DNA from: Fimenecus sp045602655
GTDB lineage: Bacteria > Bacillota > Clostridia > Oscillospirales > Acutalibacteraceae
DNA: 51,270 nt
Assembly: GCA_045602655.1 (NCBI GenBank)
Contig: JAZSBY010000056.1
Span: 1-51,270 of the forward strand
Direction of reading: 5' to 3'
Shown in pieces: positions 47,174-51,270 of the stretch. Position 1 is the stretch's first letter, and each line of letters starts with the position of its first letter. The notes beneath the pieces are model-generated. The model was not told the origin of the DNA and did not search any database. It saw only the letters and a list, made by a program, of their open reading frames with translations. The position numbers and the translations under genes are program-made.

Positions 47174-47497
47174 TTAGTTGTCTCCTTTCATTAACTGCAA
47201 AAATGTTTTTTCATCAAGTAGATAGAATTGTTCGCCATCGCCAAAGTCTATTACAACTGCACTGTGCAATTTACCCATGGCAAATGCTTCTTCCTTGTTC
47301 TTTGTTATCCACTCTTTTTTAATAGAGAATGAATTACTTTCTTTGGTCTTTGTTTTTGCTTCAAATAGCCAATCATCATTTGTAACATCACCTTTATTAA
47401 AGGGAGTTGCTCCGCTGTTCGCTACTTGTTTCCCTCCCACTGCTTTCGCAATCTTCTTCTCCTGTCTTGAACTGTAAAATCGTGTCGGCCGTGTCAT
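47174..47497 (-). CDS. Small PD-(D/E)XK nuclease (Holliday-junction resolvase-like), 107 aa
   Basis: MTRPTRFYSSRQEKKIAKAVGGKQVANSGATPFNKGDVTNDDWLFEAKTKTKES: Glu 13, Asp 41-42, Glu 46, Lys 48 give the E...D...ExK layout of archaeal-type Hjc or phage resolvases, followed by GKLHSAVVIDFGDGEQFYLLDEKTF. About 107 residues, the size of such minimal enzymes. It would cut branched DNA or phage-specific structures; substrate unknown. Confidence 0.7.
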   Translation of the reverse strand: MTRPTRFYSSRQEKKIAKAVGGKQVANSGATPFNKGDVTNDDWLFEAKTKTKESNSFSIKKEWITKNKEEAFAMGKLHSAVVIDFGDGEQFYLLDEKTFLQLMKGDN

Positions 47498-47530
47498 AAT
47501 ACTGTTTTACTCCTATAAACCCTTGTTGCA

Positions 47531-47818
47531 TCACTCATACCATACCCTATGTTTTTCTGCTATCCACTCACATCCATCTTGTTCTTCAATTTCCCAATCT
47601 ACATCATCAGGAATTTCAACAACTCGTAAAGCTGAAAATGCACCATTAGCTTTTTCTCCTATAGTAGATACACAATTAACAAGTTCAGGATTTGCTCTAT
47701 CATCTATATAAGCATATCCAGCATTTGCCCATTTATTATCCCAAGCAAGACCTAAAAAATCATAGGCTTCCTTTGATAAACTATATCCTCCATAACATCT
47801 ATTAATTACTATCTTCAT
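47531..47818 (-). CDS. Conserved small phage protein, 95 aa
   Basis: MKIVINRCYGGYSLSKEAYDFLGLAWDN ... NPELVNCVSTIGEKANGAFSALRVVEIPDDVDWEIEEQDGCEWIAEKHRVW is a widespread phage protein type (MKIVINKCYGGFSLS ... VVEIPDDV-W-IEEYDG-EWVAE-HR) of unknown function. GAGGTGGAAAT precedes the ATG, which overlaps the previous stop (ATGA). Confidence 0.8.
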   Translation of the reverse strand: MKIVINRCYGGYSLSKEAYDFLGLAWDNKWANAGYAYIDDRANPELVNCVSTIGEKANGAFSALRVVEIPDDVDWEIEEQDGCEWIAEKHRVWYE

Positions 47819-48003
47819 ATTTCCACCTCATATTCAGTTGCTAAATCTACAAAGTGCTCCATAATATAAAGACAAATCGGCTTATTAAGACCGGTCCATG
47901 ATAGAGCTTCAATAAACTTAACATCAAACATATTAGTTACTCCGCTATCTCTAATGGACATATATTCTTCAAACTGTTCTTTTGTCGGCTTAATCTTTTC
48001 CAC
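47815..48003 (-). CDS. Small early protein, 62 aa
   Basis: GTG start with AGAGGT 7 nt before. MEKIKPTKEQFEEYMSIRDSGVTNMFDVKFIEALSWTGLNKPICLYIMEHFVDLATEYEVE. The SGVTNMFDV ... GLNKPICLYIMEHF phrase is frequent in small phage proteins. All helical. Function unknown. Confidence 0.75.
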   Translation of the reverse strand: MEKIKPTKEQFEEYMSIRDSGVTNMFDVKFIEALSWTGLNKPICLYIMEHFVDLATEYEVEI

Positions 48004-48008
48004 AATAA

Positions 48009-48152
48009 TTACCTCTTTCTCATATATGCGTTACAACCTGGGCAAAATATTGGTTGTCTTTTTACTTCGTGATGTCCACAATTAGTACACTCTCTCGTAA
48101 GAACTCCATTAACAACTATGAACTTCCAATTCGCCTCATCTTTGTATCTCAT
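48009..48152 (-). CDS. Small zinc-ribbon protein, 47 aa
   Basis: MRYKDEANWKFIVVNGVLTR then ECTNCGHHEVKRQPIFCPGCNAYMRKR: CTNCG and CPGC form a zinc ribbon. It overlaps the end of the preceding gene by 17 nt. I place the ends from the reading frame; they could be off by one base. Confidence 0.65.
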   Translation of the reverse strand: MRYKDEANWKFIVVNGVLTRECTNCGHHEVKRQPIFCPGCNAYMRKR

Positions 48153-48717
48153 TATCAATTACCTCATCAGTTAATATGGCAGATTTAATAATCCAGCCTT
48201 CCCATGTTGTATTTTGTAACTGCTTACGACATTCTGCAACTGCTTCTCGTAACTCTGCATCACTATAAAATGGGTGAATATATCTATGACCGCCACACTC
48301 CGGACCAAGACCAAAAAACTGTGATACAGGATTAGTTATTATTCTGCCACACTTTAAACAATGCAGTGTCTTTTCCTCGGTTAAGTCTGCATGAAGTTTC
48401 ATGTAAACCATTCCACGAGTTTCTTTTTCAACAGTGCCAATCATAATACGATATGGCATTGGCTCATCATTATTCCACTGCTTCATAAAATCAAAGTCAT
48501 CGGTAGCTTTTTTAGTCATGTACTGCTTAACTGTAATTTTATGAACGCTCTGTAAAGCGTCAGAATGTGCTTTATTTGCGTTTGCATGATTAGAATGTAA
48601 CTCAATACGAATATCGTCAGAATTGCTCTTAAAACACTTTATAGCGTCTTGTATGCTATCATACGATTTATCGTTAATAATTACTTTGCCTTTGTAGTCT
48701 TTAAGCATCGTTAGCAT
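48136..48717 (-). CDS. Protein with DUF6011 zinc motif, 193 aa
   Basis: Start MLTMLKDYKGKVIIND after AAAGGAGAAGAACAACG. N-terminal half has a helix and SDDIRIELHSN; the middle is basic. LHCLKCGRIITNPVSQFFGLGPECGGH (about 130-156) is the DUF6011 zinc site (CxxCGR ... GxGPxC), a motif also in the small protein at 40041. A strong promoter is upstream. The role of DUF6011 is unknown. Confidence 0.75.
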   Translation of the reverse strand: MLTMLKDYKGKVIINDKSYDSIQDAIKCFKSNSDDIRIELHSNHANANKAHSDALQSVHKITVKQYMTKKATDDFDFMKQWNNDEPMPYRIMIGTVEKETRGMVYMKLHADLTEEKTLHCLKCGRIITNPVSQFFGLGPECGGHRYIHPFYSDAELREAVAECRKQLQNTTWEGWIIKSAILTDEVIDNEIQR

Positions 48718-48768
48718 CGTTGTTCTTCTCCTTTCAAATAGTTTGACTGTCATATATCAGTCTTAAAC

Positions 48769-48797
48769 ATTATACTAAATATTGTTACATTTGTCAA
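48769..48797 (-). promoter_or_regulatory. Consensus sigma-A promoter
   Basis: TTGACA (48797-48792), 17 bp, TATAAT (48774-48769): a perfect match to the consensus. It drives the 48717 gene and its operon, and stands right behind the terminator of the clamp gene. Confidence 0.85.
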
Positions 48798-48814
48798 ACA
48801 TTTATTTTCAAAGA

Positions 48815-48841
48815 AATACGCCCTCTAATTGAGAGCGTATT
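48815..48841 (-). terminator. Terminator behind the clamp gene
   Basis: On the minus strand AATACGCTCTC pairs with GAGGGCGTATT (11 bp, one G-U), then TTTCTTT follows. It lies just beyond the dnaN stop. Confidence 0.8.
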
Positions 48842-48850
48842 CAATAAATA

Positions 48851-49930
48851 TTACCTCATCAAAGCAATAACTTGTGAAACATCTCCATCTACGAGCTTAA
48901 TACACAAATCACTTCCATAGTATATTTCAACCGCATCAGATGTATATGACTTCAACTGTGCCATAAATCTATTAATATTAATCTTAATAGACTTTGCCTT
49001 AGCATCTTTAGACTCGGTATAATTTACTACCTCAACACCTGTGCTTGACATAGAGGAAACTTTAAGACTGTCCGATGTAAACTCAAGTGAAATAGCTCCA
49101 TCATCATATGCTCCAACAAACAATGAAAGTCTGTCAAGCAACTCAAGTAGGTCTCTCTTACGAACCTTACAATAAGACTCCTGTTCAACTGCTAACATCT
49201 TCTTAATTCCTGAAATATTATAGTCTGCACAATCTGTAACTACTTTGGCGTACAAACAATAATTTTCAGAAGTAGCAATAAGCGTAGATGTCTCCTCATC
49301 ATATTCAAGTGAGATATTATCAGTAGCAAGATTAAGCAACTCAACGAATGTACTGTTAAGAAGCAATTTACTATCCTTATTAGTAAGCATCTCATACTGA
49401 TACAATCCCATCATTGACTTATCAGTAGCACATACACAATCACCTACAAAATAATTTGCATAAACACTTCCAGCATTTGTTGACAAAGATGACTTTAATG
49501 CGGAAAGAATTGTGCTAACTGCAGGAAGAGAAATCTCGCCAAACTTAACATGATTATCAGGTATCTTCACCGGGAATGAAAGTATCTCTCCGTCATCATC
49601 AAGTTCAAGAGCTATCTTATATGAACCATTACCACTAATCACAAGAGCATTATCACTTACATCAAGTGCAACAGTATCGGATGTTATCTTATTAATAAGT
49701 TTAATAAATGTCTCCGCATTTACTGCAACATCAATATCCTCTGCATCAGCAACTTCTGCCGTTATGCAAAGATAATTTGTGCCATCAGTAGTATAAAGCG
49801 TAAGCTTATTATCTACTGTTTTTATGCCAATCATGTTTGTAATACGATGAAGCTTATTAGCTCCTACACACTGATTAGCTCTGTTTACCAAAGACTGTAA
49901 CTGGGTTGTGTTAATTGTTAATTGTGACAT
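48851..49930 (-). CDS. dnaN: DNA polymerase III beta sliding clamp, 359 aa
   Basis: Three-domain clamp length (359 residues). Domain pattern: MSQLTINTTQLQSLVNRANQCV, IGIKTVDNKLTLYTTDGTNYLCITAEV (domain 1), ISLPAVSTILSALKSSLSTN and CVCATDKSMMGLYQYEM (domain 2). RKRDLLELLDRLSLFVGAYDDGAISLEFTSDSLKVSSM (domain 3) follows, ending YYGSDLCIKLVDGDVSQVIALMR. It gives processivity and recruits partners. GGAGGTGCAAT precedes. With dnaX, holA, holB it completes a phage-borne clamp system. Confidence 0.92.
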   Translation of the reverse strand: MSQLTINTTQLQSLVNRANQCVGANKLHRITNMIGIKTVDNKLTLYTTDGTNYLCITAEVADAEDIDVAVNAETFIKLINKITSDTVALDVSDNALVISGNGSYKIALELDDDGEILSFPVKIPDNHVKFGEISLPAVSTILSALKSSLSTNAGSVYANYFVGDCVCATDKSMMGLYQYEMLTNKDSKLLLNSTFVELLNLATDNISLEYDEETSTLIATSENYCLYAKVVTDCADYNISGIKKMLAVEQESYCKVRKRDLLELLDRLSLFVGAYDDGAISLEFTSDSLKVSSMSSTGVEVVNYTESKDAKAKSIKININRFMAQLKSYTSDAVEIYYGSDLCIKLVDGDVSQVIALMR

Positions 49931-49945
49931 ATTGCACCTCCAAAA

Positions 49946-50671
49946 TTATTTTTTAACAACTGCTAAATCATCCCAATATTCATCTGCACTAACTTTTCGT
50001 GACTCGGAATATCCATACTTTATTAACCTATCATTAACATTCTCATTTACTGCATCAAACTGTAATCCCCATGACTCACACGCTTTCACTGCCTCTTGTA
50101 AAGACTCATTACATCTACAAGTCCACAAAATTAATTTTGTTCCGGACTCTCGTTCTCGTTTCAAGGCGTTTATAACATCCCAATTTGGTTCTCCAATATC
50201 AGGATATTTCATAGTACAGATACAACCATCAAAATCAACTGCAATAACCTTATCAGTTTTCTGCATATCGTGATTAGTTTGTGAAGCAATATCCAACTTT
50301 AACTTTGAACTACTCATTGTATGATTTCTTGACAAATAATGAATTTCTTTACCAAGATTTTCTACTAAATCCTGTCCTTCAAATCTTTTATTTTTATAAT
50401 CAGAACCAAGAAAATATACATCAAACTTAATAGAAAGTAGAACACGCTCTACATCAGCCTCATCTTCATAAGGAATAACTTCATCAACATACTTAACAGA
50501 TGATAACTGAATATACCTCTCAAAAATACTTTGTACGATATTTGGTTTTCTTTTTGGAGAACAGTATAACGCAACTATAAGATAATCACAATTCTCTTTT
50601 GCCTCTTTAATAGCTAAAATATGTCCTGCATGAAGAACATCTGCTACCATTGGAAATAATCCTATTTTCAT
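49946..50671 (-). CDS. Nucleotidyltransferase-HAD fusion, 241 aa
   Basis: Residues 1-130: TagD-type cytidylyltransferase fold, with VLHAGH (HxGH at 14-17), YVDEVIPYEDEADVERVL, FDVYFLGSDYKNKRF, and HYLSRNHTMSSSKLK (SSSKLK near 120-125, like the ISTTKI motif). Residues 140-241: HAD hydrolase, VIAVDFDGCIC (motif I Asp 146 and 148), TKLILWTCRC (motif II Thr 184) and an acidic end (DEYWDDLAV). The fusion pairs an activating transferase with a phosphatase, perhaps to make or recycle a nucleotide-linked sugar or polyol. Next to a glycosyltransferase-like gene. Substrate unknown. Confidence 0.8.
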   Translation of the reverse strand: MKIGLFPMVADVLHAGHILAIKEAKENCDYLIVALYCSPKRKPNIVQSIFERYIQLSSVKYVDEVIPYEDEADVERVLLSIKFDVYFLGSDYKNKRFEGQDLVENLGKEIHYLSRNHTMSSSKLKLDIASQTNHDMQKTDKVIAVDFDGCICTMKYPDIGEPNWDVINALKRERESGTKLILWTCRCNESLQEAVKACESWGLQFDAVNENVNDRLIKYGYSESRKVSADEYWDDLAVVKK

Positions 50672-50672
50672 A

Positions 50673-51270
50673 TTATGCTCCCTTCTTAAAATTACTACTT
50701 ATTATTTTTGGAACTGCATTTTCCCAAGATATTTTATGATGTATTCGCTTATTACCACTAAATGCAGTCATACCTCTAATTTGCACACAATCAGGTCTAA
50801 GCATTACAGAATAAAAAGATTTCACATAAGTTCCATATAACTTATACATTTCAGTAATTCCACCAGAATTTTGCTGGGTTTGCGCAGTAATTAAACAAAT
50901 ATCTCTAATTGATAAAATTACTTTTCCTATTTTTCCTTGTTGTAAATACATATTCACATCATCATTGAAGCGTCCTTCAAAATAAATAGGATTATCTACT
51001 TTAAAGAAAAAAGTTTGCATAGCTTTACGCACTACTCGACTCTTCCAAAGAGTTCTATCATATCCACCTAATAAGTCACCTCCTTGAATAAATGCAACTA
51101 CATCTATATTTGTCTTTTCGAGAAAATTAATCATGGCCATAACAATCGCATCAAAATTAGTGACATTAAGGCTACTAAAATGTTTATTTTCCTTATTTAC
51201 ATATCTATAAACAAATCCCATAGTATCATCTTCGAGTTCTAAAAAATATTTTAATCCTAAATTACTTGCA
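50673..51270 (-). CDS. TAGT/GREB1-like glycosyltransferase, N-terminus outside window
   Basis: An internal ATG at 51221 lacks a ribosome binding site, and the frame stays open to the window edge (ASNLGLKYFLELEDDTMGFVYR), so the gene begins further right. The visible 199 codons match the pattern I know as TET-associated glycosyltransferase (TAGT, related to GREB1): an acidic ELEDD near the start, GRFNDDVNMYLQQGKIGK, then TAQTQQNSGGITEMYKLYGTYVKSFYSVML and HHKISWENAVPKII. In phages it is predicted to glycosylate modified bases. Its neighbour, the nucleotidyltransferase-HAD fusion, could supply the sugar nucleotide. I have not verified the family by search. Confidence 0.6.
   Translation of the reverse strand, partial: ASNLGLKYFLELEDDTMGFVYRYVNKENKHFSSLNVTNFDAIVMAMINFLEKTNIDVVAFIQGGDLLGGYDRTLWKSRVVRKAMQTFFFKVDNPIYFEGRFNDDVNMYLQQGKIGKVILSIRDICLITAQTQQNSGGITEMYKLYGTYVKSFYSVMLRPDCVQIRGMTAFSGNKRIHHKISWENAVPKIISSNFKKGA

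Overview
The window is a piece of a tailed-phage (siphovirus) genome. The probable host is an anaerobic gut Firmicute of the Clostridia. This rests on AT-rich DNA with strong AGGAGG-type ribosome binding sites, and on head and tail families typical of Firmicutes siphophages (GP20-like scaffold, Phage_min_cap2-like minor capsid protein, Gp15-like tail chaperone). Many small proteins also match families I recognise from Clostridial mobile elements. Standard-code stops are used throughout. No integrase and no replicative DNA polymerase is visible, so lifestyle and genome ends cannot be decided from this piece.

Layout. (1) 1-22835, minus strand: one late block. Read 5' to 3' it runs small membrane protein, small hypothetical, TerS, hypothetical, TerL, DUF4417 protein, hypothetical, portal, minor capsid protein, then (after a second promoter) scaffold, major capsid protein, head-tail connectors, major tail protein, two tail assembly chaperones, tape measure, tail hub protein and a row of fibre-like proteins that leaves the window at base 1. 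(2) 22836-23992: a 1.16 kb gene-free divergent control region. Its right half is strikingly GC-rich and full of nested inverted repeats; I read it as a large structured RNA with its own promoter. (3) 23993-30012, plus strand: an early block of very small genes, with one FtsK/HerA-type ATPase, ending at a strong terminator (30050-30095). (4) 30096-30457: AT-rich repeat region with a LexA-type box, a candidate origin. (5) 30518-39657, minus strand: small early genes, a RecA-like recombinase, a RecU-like resolvase and a Cas4-like nuclease. (6) 39778-39852: tRNA-Gln(UUG). (7) 40041-51270, minus strand: clamp loader subunits (delta, delta-prime, DnaX), regulators, a dense cluster of tiny zinc-ribbon proteins, a SleB-like cell wall hydrolase, the sliding clamp (DnaN), a nucleotidyltransferase-HAD fusion, and the 3' part of a TAGT/GREB1-like glycosyltransferase that runs off the right edge.

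How it fits together. The phage appears to bring its own processivity machinery (clamp plus three loader subunits) and recombination set (RecA-like ATPase, RecU-like resolvase, two further PD-(D/E)XK nucleases). The late block gives a complete head and a long non-contractile tail; the 1281-residue tape measure predicts roughly 190 nm at about 1.5 angstrom per residue. Regulation is unusually visible. A 21-bp box recurs at helically phased distances upstream of extended -10 promoters. A dyad fills one promoter spacer. A TATCTACA-type motif separates the plus-strand early cassettes.

Most interesting signal: the GC-rich block at 23440-23950, together with a 33-nt inverted repeat (23917-23949 and 24409-24441) that brackets the 133-codon gene. 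All three mismatches between the arms become G-U pairs in the plus-strand RNA, which points to a selected long-range RNA duplex rather than a DNA repeat. Functions stated here come from sequence reading only; no database search was run.
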